A stretch of DNA of 63,742 bases from Gemmatimonadales bacterium UBA7889 (GTDB taxonomy: Bacteria > Gemmatimonadota > Gemmatimonadetes > Longimicrobiales > Gaopeijiaceae), in assembly GCA_002501085.1 (NCBI GenBank), contig DLRL01000035.1, forward strand, positions 1 to 63,742. Direction: 5' to 3'. Shown piece after piece: positions 8,977 to 17,844 of the stretch. The notes beneath the pieces were generated by a model, which saw only the letters and a list, made by a program, of their open reading frames with translations, ran no database searches and had not been told where the DNA came from. Position numbers and translations under genes: made by a program. Numbering within the stretch: the stretch's first letter is position 1; each line of letters opens with the position of its first letter.

Positions 8977-10406
8977 ACTGGGAAGCAGTGATCGGTGTCG
9001 AGATCCACGTACGGCTCAAGAGCGAGTACAAGCTGTTTTGCAGTGATAGAGCAGTCTTTGGTGGTGAACCGAATACGCATATTTGTCCAGTCTGTATAGG
9101 GCTACCGGGTGCGCTGCCAGTCTTGAACTCTGAGATCGTGGATCTTGCCCTTCGAACTGCCCTCGCGTTCGGGTGCACTATCCATTTTGAAAGTGTTTGG
9201 GCCCGGAAGAGCTACTTCTATCCAGATTTACCAAAAGGTTACCAGATCACCCAATTCGAACACCCGCTGGCGACGAAGGGTAGTGTGACGTTTCCCGGAT
9301 CAAAAGGTGACACATCCGTAAAGATACGGAGAGTCCATATCGAGGAAGATGCCGGTAAATTGCTCCATGACAGGGTGCCTAGAGCATCTGCGATTGATCT
9401 AAATAGAGCAGGTACAGCTCTCGTTGAAATTGTTACTGAGCCTGATCTTCGAACAGCTGCAGATGTCCGATTGTTCTTAGGTGAACTCAAACAGACCCTT
9501 GAGTATGTAGGTGCTAGCAATTGCAATATGGAAGAGGGCGATCTCCGTGTTGATGCCAATGTCTCAGTGCGCAGGTCCGGATCTCCTAGGCTTGGAAACA
9601 AGACGGAAATCAAAAATGTGAATTCATTCTCAGGGGTTGAGCGTGCGTTATCTCTGGAGATCGCGCGGCAGATAGCTACCCTTGAGGCTGGAAGTGTGGT
9701 GGGACAGCAGACCCTGCGTTGGGATGACCACAGGGAGGAACTCCGGAAGATGCGATCGAAAGAGGAAAGTCATGACTACCGTTACTTCCCTGAACCTGAC
9801 CTCTCTCCAGTGCGGGTAACCCAGGAGCAGGTTACCACAGTGCTTGAATCCCTGCCGGAGCTTCCCCGAGTTCGTTGCTCTCGTTTCAAGAAGGTCTATG
9901 AACTAAGAGATTACGACGCAGAAGTGCTTACCCAGTCTGCTGCTAATGCTGACTACTTTGAAGAGTTGGTAGGAATCCATATAGATCCACAGGTCGCTGC
10001 CAAGTGGGTTGTAGGTCCCTTGCAAGGGTTGATGAATCAGCGCAGAGAAAACGCTCAAACTGTCCCGGTTCGTCCAGCTCAAATAGCAGCACTCATAGGG
10101 CTTATAGAGAGAGGAGTAGTATCTGAATCCGCAGCTAAGAGTGTGCTGGTTATCCTCGCACAAGAGGGCGGTAGTCCTTCAGATATCATTGAGGCACGGG
10201 GCTTGATGCAGGAGCAAGACATTGGTCAACTAACGAGCTGGGTGACAGAGGTATTGGCCAAGCGTTCAGAGGAGGTAGCTAGATATCGTGGCGGGGAATC
10301 AAAGATTCTTGGATACCTAGTCGGACAAGTAATGCAGAGCTCAGGAGGTACAGCAGATCCAAGGCTTGCGCGAGACCTACTAATCAAGCAACTGAGGAAC
10401 GAATAA
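8973..10406 (+). CDS. gatB: Asp-tRNA(Asn)/Glu-tRNA(Gln) amidotransferase subunit B
   Basis: tRNA-binding and kinase subunit of GatCAB; it activates the misacylated side chain with ATP and uses ammonia from GatA. The protein (477 residues) begins NWEAVIGVEIHVRL right after the start, then has the Cys pair CPVCIGLPG of the zinc-related cradle, YFYPDLPKGYQITQ, and a C-terminal YqeY-like tail. The TTG at 8973 overlaps the gatA stop (TTGA) and has AGGGA six bases upstream; the homology start agrees. It closes the serS-uvrD-gatCAB block and faces a convergent DUF948 gene 34 nt away. Confidence 0.95.
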   Translation: MNWEAVIGVEIHVRLKSEYKLFCSDRAVFGGEPNTHICPVCIGLPGALPVLNSEIVDLALRTALAFGCTIHFESVWARKSYFYPDLPKGYQITQFEHPLATKGSVTFPGSKGDTSVKIRRVHIEEDAGKLLHDRVPRASAIDLNRAGTALVEIVTEPDLRTAADVRLFLGELKQTLEYVGASNCNMEEGDLRVDANVSVRRSGSPRLGNKTEIKNVNSFSGVERALSLEIARQIATLEAGSVVGQQTLRWDDHREELRKMRSKEESHDYRYFPEPDLSPVRVTQEQVTTVLESLPELPRVRCSRFKKVYELRDYDAEVLTQSAANADYFEELVGIHIDPQVAAKWVVGPLQGLMNQRRENAQTVPVRPAQIAALIGLIERGVVSESAAKSVLVILAQEGGSPSDIIEARGLMQEQDIGQLTSWVTEVLAKRSEEVARYRGGESKILGYLVGQVMQSSGGTADPRLARDLLIKQLRNE

Positions 10407-10440
10407 GGACAGTAATCCTTGCAGTGGCATGTCTACAGCA

Positions 10441-10965
10441 TTACTGAAGAGATTCGGAATCTGAATCCTTAGCGTCGGCTTCTTGATCACTGGTTTCTGT
10501 TCTTTGCGTCTTTATTCTTGCAGCTTTGCTCAGCTTCTGAGCGCCCTTTCTCACCCCTCTGACTGCGGCTGCTGTCTTGATGAAGGCACCCTCTGCTTCG
10601 CCCTGTATCACTTCCATCAATGCATTGAATTCTTCGATACGCTGCTCCATATGGCCTGAGGCCTGGTGTAGCCTATCATTCAATGCCTTCACGGATGTAT
10701 TCAAACGCTCCACGTCCGTTCTAAGGGCCTGAGTAATAAACTCTACATTGTCTGATATTGAGCGAGCCCGATCTGACACTGGGCCAAGGTTTTGGCTTAG
10801 ACTCTTGAGGGTAGCGTTGACCCTAAGCGCTAGAAGTACCAGGGCCACAGATACCACGAGGACTGCAACGCCCACCAGGATCATCGCAATATCTGCTAGA
10901 GTCGAGATAACAGCAGGGTCTTGGAGCGTGTTCAGCTGCAGAGTTTCGGGTAGTCCGTGTAGCAT
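10441..10965 (-). CDS. DUF948-like membrane-anchored coiled-coil protein
   Basis: A 174-residue protein with one strongly hydrophobic segment at about residues 24-46, followed by a long heptad-rich region (NATLKSLSQNLGPVSDRAR onward) and a highly charged Lys/Glu/Asp tail. This is the layout of DUF948 proteins, small membrane-tethered coiled coils of unknown function. It stands alone on the minus strand between gatB (convergent) and murA (divergent). The start is the ATG at 10965. Confidence 0.7.
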   Translation of the reverse strand: MLHGLPETLQLNTLQDPAVISTLADIAMILVGVAVLVVSVALVLLALRVNATLKSLSQNLGPVSDRARSISDNVEFITQALRTDVERLNTSVKALNDRLHQASGHMEQRIEEFNALMEVIQGEAEGAFIKTAAAVRGVRKGAQKLSKAARIKTQRTETSDQEADAKDSDSESLQ

Positions 10966-11244
10966 GAGTGAAGTTTAACGATCTAGTCACTCAAATATCT
11001 AGGTCAAAGACCACTCTGTGTATCTCAGAAGAGGCAGTGGCACACATCCTGCATTTCCCATCATATCCCACATGACATGAGGGGAGGTTGTCCTGAAAAG
11101 GCAATGTCGGAAATCAACAGATCAGACGAAAAGGCAATCAATAGGTTGCTGTTGGACAGAGACGGGCGGTATCTTCGGACTCCTACGGCGGGGTCACAAA
11201 ACCGGCAACCGTGTGTCCCTCCATCACTGCTTTTCCCGGAGACC

Positions 11245-12534
11245 ATGGGGACTTTCGCGGTAGAAGGTGGGTGTCATCTTGAGGGCCGGATAAGGCCTGC
11301 GGGCAATAAGAACGCAGCGCTCCCGTGCTTGGCAGCAACACTCTTATCCCAGGGCCCAGTCACACTCCGCAATGTGCCTAGAATACTGGACGTTCTCACG
11401 TTCATAGACATACTTACAGCTTTAGGCAGTGACGTGTCATGGATCGGAAGAAACGAACTGATTGTTGACACAAGTGGAGTGAAAACAGGTGCGGTGGATA
11501 GGGAGCTAGCGAGTAAAATACGGGCTTCACTGCTGCTCGCGGGCCCTCTTTTGGCCCGTTTCCGTAAAGTCGAACTACCACCTCCCGGGGGAGATGTGAT
11601 CGGGCGGCGTAGAATGGACACGCATTTCATGGCGTTTGAAGCTCTGGGTGCTACAGTAGCCCTTAACGGTGGCTTCACGATTACCTCGGATGAACTTATC
11701 GCTACGGACCTTTTTTTGGACGAGCCTTCAGTCACAGGTACTGAGAACGCGATTATGGCGTCAGTTTGTGCGAGAGGTCGAACCCGATTGAGAAATGCCG
11801 CTGCTGAACCCCACGTTCAGGATTTATGCCGGTTGTTGAATAAGATGGGCGCTCAGATTGAGGGCATTGGGACACATATCCTTGAGATTGAGGGTGTTGA
11901 CGAACTCGGAGGGGCCGATTTTTCGATTGGTTCTGACCATGTTGAAACTGGATCTTTCATCGGACTCGCGGCTGTTACCCGGAGTGATATCACCATAGAA
12001 CATGCACCTATTGAGCATCTCGACTCAACGATTATGGGCTTTCGTCGGCTTGGTATAGAATGCAGCGTAGAGGGCTCAGACCTGCACGTATACGGATCTA
12101 AAGAGCTCGTGATCCGGAAGGACGCATTCGGGCATGTCCCAAAACTAGATGACGGCCCATGGCCAGCGTTTCCCGCTGATCTTACATCGATCGCGATTGT
12201 AGCTGCAACTCAATGTGTCGGCAGTGTATTGGTGCATGAGAAAATGTTTGAGTCACGCATGTACTTCACAGACAAGCTCGTCTCGATGGGGGCTTCCATC
12301 ATTCTCTGTGATCCGCATAGGGCTGTTGTAGTTGGCCCCACTGCGCTCCAGGGTGGTGTGGTTGATAGCCCGGATATTCGCGCGGGCATGGCACTATTAT
12401 TAGCAGCATTAGGTGCGCACGGTACGAGCCATATCCGGAATATTGGTCAAATTGAGAGAGGTTACGAAGCCATCGATGAGCGTCTCACAACCTTGGGCGC
12501 CGTGATAGAGAGAATTGAGGAGAGCAGTGATTAA
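11245..12534 (+). CDS. murA: UDP-N-acetylglucosamine 1-carboxyvinyltransferase, Cys-to-Asp variant
   Basis: First committed enzyme of peptidoglycan synthesis: it transfers enolpyruvate from PEP to UDP-GlcNAc in the cytoplasm. The 429 residues match MurA throughout: Lys22 in AGNKNAALP, the Arg after the active-site loop, WPAFPADLTS with the catalytic Asp, and IERGYE near the end. The loop normally written GGCxIGxR reads GGDVIGRR, so the catalytic Cys115 is replaced by Asp117 (codon GAT at 11593-11595). Known Asp-type MurA enzymes (Mycobacterium, Chlamydia, Borrelia) are active but insensitive to fosfomycin. The ATG at 11245 aligns with the E. coli start; GGAG lies only three bases upstream. 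The frame is open back to 11077, so an N-terminal extension of up to 56 residues cannot be excluded. Confidence 0.93.
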   Translation: MGTFAVEGGCHLEGRIRPAGNKNAALPCLAATLLSQGPVTLRNVPRILDVLTFIDILTALGSDVSWIGRNELIVDTSGVKTGAVDRELASKIRASLLLAGPLLARFRKVELPPPGGDVIGRRRMDTHFMAFEALGATVALNGGFTITSDELIATDLFLDEPSVTGTENAIMASVCARGRTRLRNAAAEPHVQDLCRLLNKMGAQIEGIGTHILEIEGVDELGGADFSIGSDHVETGSFIGLAAVTRSDITIEHAPIEHLDSTIMGFRRLGIECSVEGSDLHVYGSKELVIRKDAFGHVPKLDDGPWPAFPADLTSIAIVAATQCVGSVLVHEKMFESRMYFTDKLVSMGASIILCDPHRAVVVGPTALQGGVVDSPDIRAGMALLLAALGAHGTSHIRNIGQIERGYEAIDERLTTLGAVIERIEESSD

Positions 12535-12540
12535 ACCAGG

Positions 12541-12660
12541 GTGCTTGATCGTATTCTCAAAGATTCTCAAGAAGTAATTAGGCTTATGGGCGATGGATTT
12601 TCTCAGAGATGTAAATTGGCGCTGCTAGAGAAGATGGTTGCCCCCTATCAGGGAGCTTGA
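12541..12660 (+). CDS. possible 39-residue small ORF downstream of murA
   Basis: A GTG at 12541 opens a 39-codon frame ending in TGA at 12658-12660. The peptide is charged and helix-like, with stretches such as DRILKDSQEVIRLMGDGF and LALLEKMVAPYQ. It begins six bases after the murA stop. No properly spaced Shine-Dalgarno is seen, and I know no homologue. It could be a real small protein, the remnant of a longer gene, or chance. Confidence 0.2.
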   Translation: MLDRILKDSQEVIRLMGDGFSQRCKLALLEKMVAPYQGA

Positions 12661-12727
12661 GTAGGCTTGAGACCTCGTTTATCTTAGACGAGTAATGGGA
12701 CTGCCTTTAGGTGGTTCTTATTTTTTA

Positions 12728-12756
12728 GTGGGGGAGAAGTTCGCCCCCGCTTTTTT
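12728..12756 (+). terminator. Rho-independent terminator before rimP
   Basis: GTGGGGG at 12728-12734 pairs with CCCCCGC at 12744-12750 (one G-T wobble) around a nine-base loop, followed directly by six T at 12751-12756. This is a textbook intrinsic terminator. It separates murA from the rimP-nusA superoperon. It could also act as an attenuator if a promoter lies in 12535-12727. Confidence 0.85.
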
Positions 12757-12770
12757 GTTCGGTGTTGAAT

Positions 12771-12798
12771 GGGGTACGTCGCTCTGGCGGTGTACCCC
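12771..12798 (+). promoter_or_regulatory. 12-bp hairpin in the rimP leader
   Basis: GGGGTACGTCGC pairs with GCGGTGTACCCC (two G-T wobbles) around the tetraloop TCTG. It starts 14 nt after the terminator T-run and ends 12 nt before the rimP Shine-Dalgarno. There is no T-run after it, so it is not a terminator. An RNase III site, a protein-binding leader element or a 5'-stabilising hairpin are possibilities. Confidence 0.5.
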
Positions 12799-12822
12799 TA
12801 TTGATTGATTGGAGGTTGCATT

Positions 12823-13314
12823 TTGCGTCCCATAGCGGAGATCGAAAATGGCTTAGAGAACCAGGTCGCAGATCTGGGTTTCGAGTTTGTGGATCTTGAC
12901 TGGGCGGGTAGTTCTGTGCGGCCTGTGCTGAGGCTTCGTGTTGATAAGTGCGATTCGGTGCCCGGAAGAGGAATAACCGTTAAAGACTGTGCTCAGATTA
13001 GTCGAAAACTAGAGCCTTGGCTCGACTCACATGAATCTATTTCCGAGCGTTATGTCCTAGAAGTTTCGTCTCCAGGAGTGGACAGGCCACTAACAAGGAC
13101 TGGTGATTTTAGCCGCTTCAGAGGTGAACAGGTAGCACTACATGGGCACGAGATGTTGGCGGGAAGGGATAAGAGACTACAGGGTGAATTGTTGGGTGTT
13201 GATGAGAGTGGCGTTGAAGTGACAGCGATTCGACTCCGGCTTCTGGATGGTGACGAAATAGCGGTTCCGAAGTCAGAGATACGCAAGGCCCATCTCGTTT
13301 TTAAGTGGAAATGA
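12823..13314 (+). CDS. rimP: ribosome maturation factor RimP
   Basis: Cytoplasmic factor needed for 30S subunit assembly, and first gene of the nusA-infB superoperon. The 163 residues contain the N-terminal domain (ENQVADLGFEFVDLDW), the central CAQISRKLEPWLD segment, the conserved YVLEVSSPGVDRPL and an SH3-like C-terminal domain. The start is TTG at 12823, seven bases after GGAGG (12811-12815). The nusA start follows after 10 nt. The gene sits just behind an intrinsic terminator and a long hairpin, which probably mark the superoperon leader. Confidence 0.93.
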   Translation: MRPIAEIENGLENQVADLGFEFVDLDWAGSSVRPVLRLRVDKCDSVPGRGITVKDCAQISRKLEPWLDSHESISERYVLEVSSPGVDRPLTRTGDFSRFRGEQVALHGHEMLAGRDKRLQGELLGVDESGVEVTAIRLRLLDGDEIAVPKSEIRKAHLVFKWK

Positions 13315-13324
13315 GAGGATAAAG

Positions 13325-14743
13325 ATGGCTAAAGCAGAACAGATCGTAACAGCGTTTCGGGACGTTGCTGCGACTAAGAACCTTTCAGATGAGGAAATGA
13401 CTGATCTCGTCAAGGAAGGGATCCTAGCAGGCCTGGGACGCATTCACGGCACAACGGTCCAAGCTGAGATAGCGATAGACGATATGACTGGGGAATTTGA
13501 TATCGTAGTACTTCGCCGAGTTGTTGCTGAAGTGGAAGACCCAGCGAGTGAGATATTACTGGAAGAAGCTCGCTGGGATGATGAAACCTTTGAGGTTGGG
13601 GACGTGATGGAAGTTCCCGTGGATTTCAGAGATTTTGGTCGAAATGCGGTCATGGCAGTCAAGCAGCGTATTGTGCAGATAGTTCGAGATAATGAGCGTG
13701 ATCGCATTAGGGATGAATTCTCAGATGAGGTGACTGAGCTGCTTTCAGGAGAAGTGCAGCAGACCGAGAGAGGTAAGCTGGTAGTTATGCTCAACCGCTC
13801 CAGGGATGCAGAAGCAATCATTCCATGGAAAGAACAGAATCCACGTGAACGTTTCCGCCAGGGCGATCCAATCCGAGCAGTGCTTAAGAAGGTAGAAGAG
13901 ACTCCAAAAGGCCCACGCCTGATTCTGTCGAGGGCTGATGCCTTATTTGTAGCAGCACTCTTCAAGCTAGAGGTTCCAGAAATTTTTCAGGGTATTGTTG
14001 AAATTCGCGAGATCTCACGGGAGGTTGGTGGGCGTACGAAGATAGCTGTCTATAGTCGCGATGAGTCTATTGATCCTGTTGGCGCATGCGTTGGATTGAA
14101 GGGCTCACGGGTCCAAGCTGTGGTTTCAGAGTTGGGTGGTGAACGTATTGATATTGTTCCTTGGCACCCGGACACCGATGTCTTCGCTCGACGCGCACTC
14201 GCTCCGGCTAGAGTCTCTAAGGTAATCAGTGATACTGAGAGGCAGGTTATTACTGCGATTGTCGACGAAGACCAACTGTCCCTCGCAATTGGCCGAAATG
14301 GCCAAAACGTTCGACTTGCTTCACAACTGATTGGCTGGCAGATCGATCTCTACGGTTCGCGTGAATGGGTCGAAAAAGGTGCAGATGTGTCAGTTCTCAG
14401 TGTCAGCACTGAGGATCAATACGAGACTTCAGATTTCCCGTTATCCGAGCTTGATCTGCAGCGATCTACGCTGGGGGCCCTATCAGCAGCGGGTTACGAG
14501 ACGTTTCTTCAAATAATCGACCTTGAGCGAAGGGATTTCTTAGGGATTGAAGGGCTTGGTGAGCAGGGCACTGACCGCATTCTAGAACTAATTGAAGCCC
14601 TGACCGTAGTTGAGGGTGAGGCCGCTAATGGAGGTAAAGAGGGAACCCAGACCGAGGATTCTGAAGAGGTTCAAGGGAATGCTAATGCTGTGTTAGATGA
14701 AATTGGAGAACAAGCTTTAGGCCCGGAAGAATCGGATGACTGA
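13325..14743 (+). CDS. nusA: transcription termination/antitermination factor NusA
   Basis: Binds RNA polymerase and nascent RNA and modulates pausing, termination and antitermination. The 472 residues show the N-terminal polymerase-binding domain (1-130), an S1 domain, tandem KH domains (VGACVGLKGSRVQAV and LSLAIGRNGQNVRLA) and a C-terminal part with a helix-hairpin-helix-like segment (FLGIEGLGEQGTDRIL) and an acidic tail. GAGAGGA precedes the ATG. The end overlaps the L7Ae-like gene by eight bases. No ylxR lies between nusA and infB, unlike many Gram-positives. Confidence 0.96.
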   Translation: MAKAEQIVTAFRDVAATKNLSDEEMTDLVKEGILAGLGRIHGTTVQAEIAIDDMTGEFDIVVLRRVVAEVEDPASEILLEEARWDDETFEVGDVMEVPVDFRDFGRNAVMAVKQRIVQIVRDNERDRIRDEFSDEVTELLSGEVQQTERGKLVVMLNRSRDAEAIIPWKEQNPRERFRQGDPIRAVLKKVEETPKGPRLILSRADALFVAALFKLEVPEIFQGIVEIREISREVGGRTKIAVYSRDESIDPVGACVGLKGSRVQAVVSELGGERIDIVPWHPDTDVFARRALAPARVSKVISDTERQVITAIVDEDQLSLAIGRNGQNVRLASQLIGWQIDLYGSREWVEKGADVSVLSVSTEDQYETSDFPLSELDLQRSTLGALSAAGYETFLQIIDLERRDFLGIEGLGEQGTDRILELIEALTVVEGEAANGGKEGTQTEDSEEVQGNANAVLDEIGEQALGPEESDD

Positions 14744-15062
14744 GGCCCTCCAAATTCTAGGCTTGGCGCGACGGGCTGGTGCAGTTGCTCCCGGAACCGC
14801 CGCTACTCGTCGGTCGATAAGTCGAGGTGAGGCGCGAATAGTCTTGATGGCTGAAGATGCTTCGTTAGCTCAGCTGGACAAGATTAGGCGAACCATGCGC
14901 AAACGGATAATCCCCCAGGTGTTGCTTGGGAACAGAGCAACATTGGGAGCTGCGATTGGGAAGGCTCCAATAACAGCGGTTGCAGTAACAGATGCATCCC
15001 TAGCGGGGCGACTCTTGGAAAGCATAGATGGTGAAATCATGGTGGATGAGGGGAGGGATTAG
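14736..15062 (+). CDS. L7Ae/YlxQ-family ribosomal-associated protein
   Basis: A 108-residue protein of the L7Ae/L30e/Gadd45 fold, a small RNA-binding domain often encoded between nusA and infB as YlxQ. The start EALQILGLARRAGAVAPG and the later segment RIVLMAEDAS...LDKIRR are characteristic. The position in the superoperon is the strongest support. It probably binds kink-turn-like RNA, but its target is not known. It overlaps nusA by eight bases, and infB begins seven bases after its stop. Confidence 0.85.
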   Translation: MTEALQILGLARRAGAVAPGTAATRRSISRGEARIVLMAEDASLAQLDKIRRTMRKRIIPQVLLGNRATLGAAIGKAPITAVAVTDASLAGRLLESIDGEIMVDEGRD

Positions 15063-15069
15063 GTAAAGA

Positions 15070-17766
15070 ATGCGTGTCCAGGAGCTTGCAAGAGACCTTG
15101 GAGTAGAAGCTAATGCTCTCATAGCGCTGCTTCGGCAGATGGGGATCCCTGTTTCCGGTGTACGTTCAGTTATCAACGATGCCCAACAGGCTAAGGTTCT
15201 TGCAAAGATTGAGCGTGAGCGAAGAGCTGGCCATTCTGATCCAGCTACGGCGATTCAGGCAGTATTAGAAGAAGCGTCGCCCGCACCCAGTCGTCGTCGT
15301 CGTCGTCGGGCATCCGAAATCCCACCACCGGATCCTGAGGTTATAACTGAGTCTGATGTTGAGTTGGGAGAGGGATTAACCGATGGGGAAGGCGCTGAGG
15401 TGGCAGATATGCCTGAGCTAGAAGATATAACAGCTGGTGACCCACCGTCCCCGGAAGCTAAGAAGGATGAAGAAGATTCTGAGTCAGAAGATTTGGATCT
15501 TGATATTCATCTGAGCCCAGCCACTACAGAAGTTCTTGAGGATCTAGATGGGCTGCAATCAGATGAGGTAGAACCGACGGAAACGGATAGTGCGTTTGAT
15601 GAAGGTGAAAACTCACCGGCCTCCGAGGTGATTGAAGAAAAGATCGAAATCCAAGATCCTTCGGTATCAGATAAAGCGGAGCCTCTTGAGCCGGCTCGTG
15701 AGGGTGGCCCGGTCAGGAAAATTCGTCAACCGACTCCCTCTCCTGCTGCCAGTGCGGGACCAGGTGGCCAGGTTCGGATTCAGGCTGAGGGCTACACCGC
15801 TGATGGTCGCCGGCAGCGCAAGGATAAGAAGAAGGGCAAGAAGCGACAGCGTGTCGACAAGGATGCTGTGCAGTCAAACATCCAACGCGTCATGGCTGAG
15901 ATCAAAGGAGGTTCTGCGAAAAAACGAAAGAAGAAGAAGGGACGTCAAACAGTTGAAGAGCAAGAAGCTCAGGTTGAGCAGGAACGACAGGAGGAAGAAC
16001 GGGAGCGTACAACGGTTCGGGTGAATGAGTTCCTTACAATTGCAGAGTTAGCTGACCTCATTGATGTATCCTCGACCGATATCATCGGGTCTGCGTTCAA
16101 AAACCTAGGTCTTCTAGTGACCATTAATCAGCGGCTTGATTTTGATCAGATCGAAATGTTGCTGGAAGAGTTCAATTTTATTGCCATTAGAGAGGAAGAG
16201 TACGTTGCGGAGCCGGAGTTTGAAGAAGTGCAAGATGCACCTGAAGATCTGAAACCGCGTTCTCCGGTTGTTACCGTCCTAGGGCATGTTGACCATGGAA
16301 AAACCCTCCTATTGGATCGTATTAGGGACACAAATGTGGTTGCTGGTGAGGCGGGTGGGATCACCCAACACATCGGAGCTTATCATGTAGATATTGAGGG
16401 AGGTCGTAGCATCACCTTCTTGGATACTCCGGGCCATGCTGCTTTTACTGCAATGAGAGCGCGAGGTGCAGAGATAACTGATGTCGTGATCCTAGTAGTT
16501 GCTGCAGACGACTCTGTCATGCCGCAAACCGTCGAGGCAATCTCTCACGCAGCCAATGCAGGTGTGCCTGTAATCGTTGCCATTAATAAGATTGATCTTC
16601 CAGCTGCCGACTCAAACAGGGTCAAACAAGGTCTATTACAGCACAATATTAATGTCGAAGATTTTGGAGGAGATGTGCTTGCGGTTGATCTGTCAGCCAA
16701 GACGGGAGAAGGGGTCGAAGAACTACTTGAAAAAGTACTACTCCAAGCGGAAATGCTTGAACTCAAGGCAAATCCTAACCGAGACGCTCAGGGCACGGTT
16801 ATTGAAGCTCAACTAGATGTTGGTAAGGGTCCTGTCATTTCAGTGCTCGTTAAGAGTGGTACACTGCAAGTAGGGGACTCGTTTATCTGTGGATTTTTCG
16901 ACGGTAGAGTGAGAGCTCTCCTCGATGAGCGCGGGCATAGCATTGACGAAGTTGGCCCAGCGATGCCAGTGCAGGTTCTAGGCGCCGGTGGTGTGCCTCA
17001 AGCTGGAGACATATTTCAGGTGATCAATCCTGATCGTGCTTCAGAGATCGCAGAGAAACGGCAGCGTTTGGAAAGAGAAAAGCAACTGCGTATTCGCGAA
17101 CGTGCTGTTAACCTAGGGGATTTCGGGGCACTTGCTGCGGCAGGCGAGCTTTCAACTCTTCCCTTGGTTATAAAGGGGGACGTGGATGGTTCTGTTCAGG
17201 CACTATCAGATGCCCTCGAACAAATAGGTACCGATGAAGTACAAGTCGATATCGTCCATCGAGGAGTTGGTGCAGTCAATGAATCTGATGTGCTTCTTGC
17301 GCAGACGGCAGGGGCAGTAATCCTAGGCTTTAGTGTTCGTCCCCAAACCGCAGCACGTCAATCAGCGGATAGAGAGGGTGTGGAGATTCGTGTTTATGAT
17401 GTGATCTACGAAGCTGTAGATGAAATAACAGCGGCACTTGAAGGGATGCTTGCGCCAGAGCGAAGAGAGACGGTAGAAGGTACGGCGGAGGTTCGCGAAA
17501 CCTTCAAGATCACGAAACTGGGCACAATTGCCGGGTGTTATGTATCTGAAGGTCGAATGGACCGTAAGGGTCATGCGCGCATCATCCGTGATGGGATAGT
17601 GATCTACGATAGCGAACTGAGTTCGCTAAAGCGTTTCAAGGACGATGTGAAAGAAGTTCGAGAGGGATTTGAGTGTGGCATCGGTGTCAAGAACTTTAAT
17701 GATGTGAAGGTTGGGGATCTCATTGAATGCTACACGGTTCAGGAAGTTGCCCGGACTCTCAATTAG
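15070..17766 (+). CDS. infB: translation initiation factor IF-2
   Basis: GTPase that brings fMet-tRNA to the 30S subunit. Order in the 898 residues: IF2_N domain (1-50), an acidic low-complexity linker (about 70-230) containing six consecutive Arg from a TCG/CGT triplet run (15291-15308), a Lys/Arg-rich block (about 255-300), a second IF2_N-like domain (about 315-365), the GTPase domain with G1 GHVDHGKT at 405-412, DTPGHAAFTAMRARG and NKID, then domains II, III and the fMet-tRNA-binding C-terminal domain. The long charged linker matches other high-complexity bacterial IF-2 proteins. Confidence 0.97.
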   Translation: MRVQELARDLGVEANALIALLRQMGIPVSGVRSVINDAQQAKVLAKIERERRAGHSDPATAIQAVLEEASPAPSRRRRRRASEIPPPDPEVITESDVELGEGLTDGEGAEVADMPELEDITAGDPPSPEAKKDEEDSESEDLDLDIHLSPATTEVLEDLDGLQSDEVEPTETDSAFDEGENSPASEVIEEKIEIQDPSVSDKAEPLEPAREGGPVRKIRQPTPSPAASAGPGGQVRIQAEGYTADGRRQRKDKKKGKKRQRVDKDAVQSNIQRVMAEIKGGSAKKRKKKKGRQTVEEQEAQVEQERQEEERERTTVRVNEFLTIAELADLIDVSSTDIIGSAFKNLGLLVTINQRLDFDQIEMLLEEFNFIAIREEEYVAEPEFEEVQDAPEDLKPRSPVVTVLGHVDHGKTLLLDRIRDTNVVAGEAGGITQHIGAYHVDIEGGRSITFLDTPGHAAFTAMRARGAEITDVVILVVAADDSVMPQTVEAISHAANAGVPVIVAINKIDLPAADSNRVKQGLLQHNINVEDFGGDVLAVDLSAKTGEGVEELLEKVLLQAEMLELKANPNRDAQGTVIEAQLDVGKGPVISVLVKSGTLQVGDSFICGFFDGRVRALLDERGHSIDEVGPAMPVQVLGAGGVPQAGDIFQVINPDRASEIAEKRQRLEREKQLRIRERAVNLGDFGALAAAGELSTLPLVIKGDVDGSVQALSDALEQIGTDEVQVDIVHRGVGAVNESDVLLAQTAGAVILGFSVRPQTAARQSADREGVEIRVYDVIYEAVDEITAALEGMLAPERRETVEGTAEVRETFKITKLGTIAGCYVSEGRMDRKGHARIIRDGIVIYDSELSSLKRFKDDVKEVREGFECGIGVKNFNDVKVGDLIECYTVQEVARTLN

Positions 17767-17844
17767 TATCACTCATGATTCTCAGATACTTAATCTGCGA
17801 AGTCCTGATTTCCTAAGGCAGTTACTCACAGGGGCATAGGTTAG

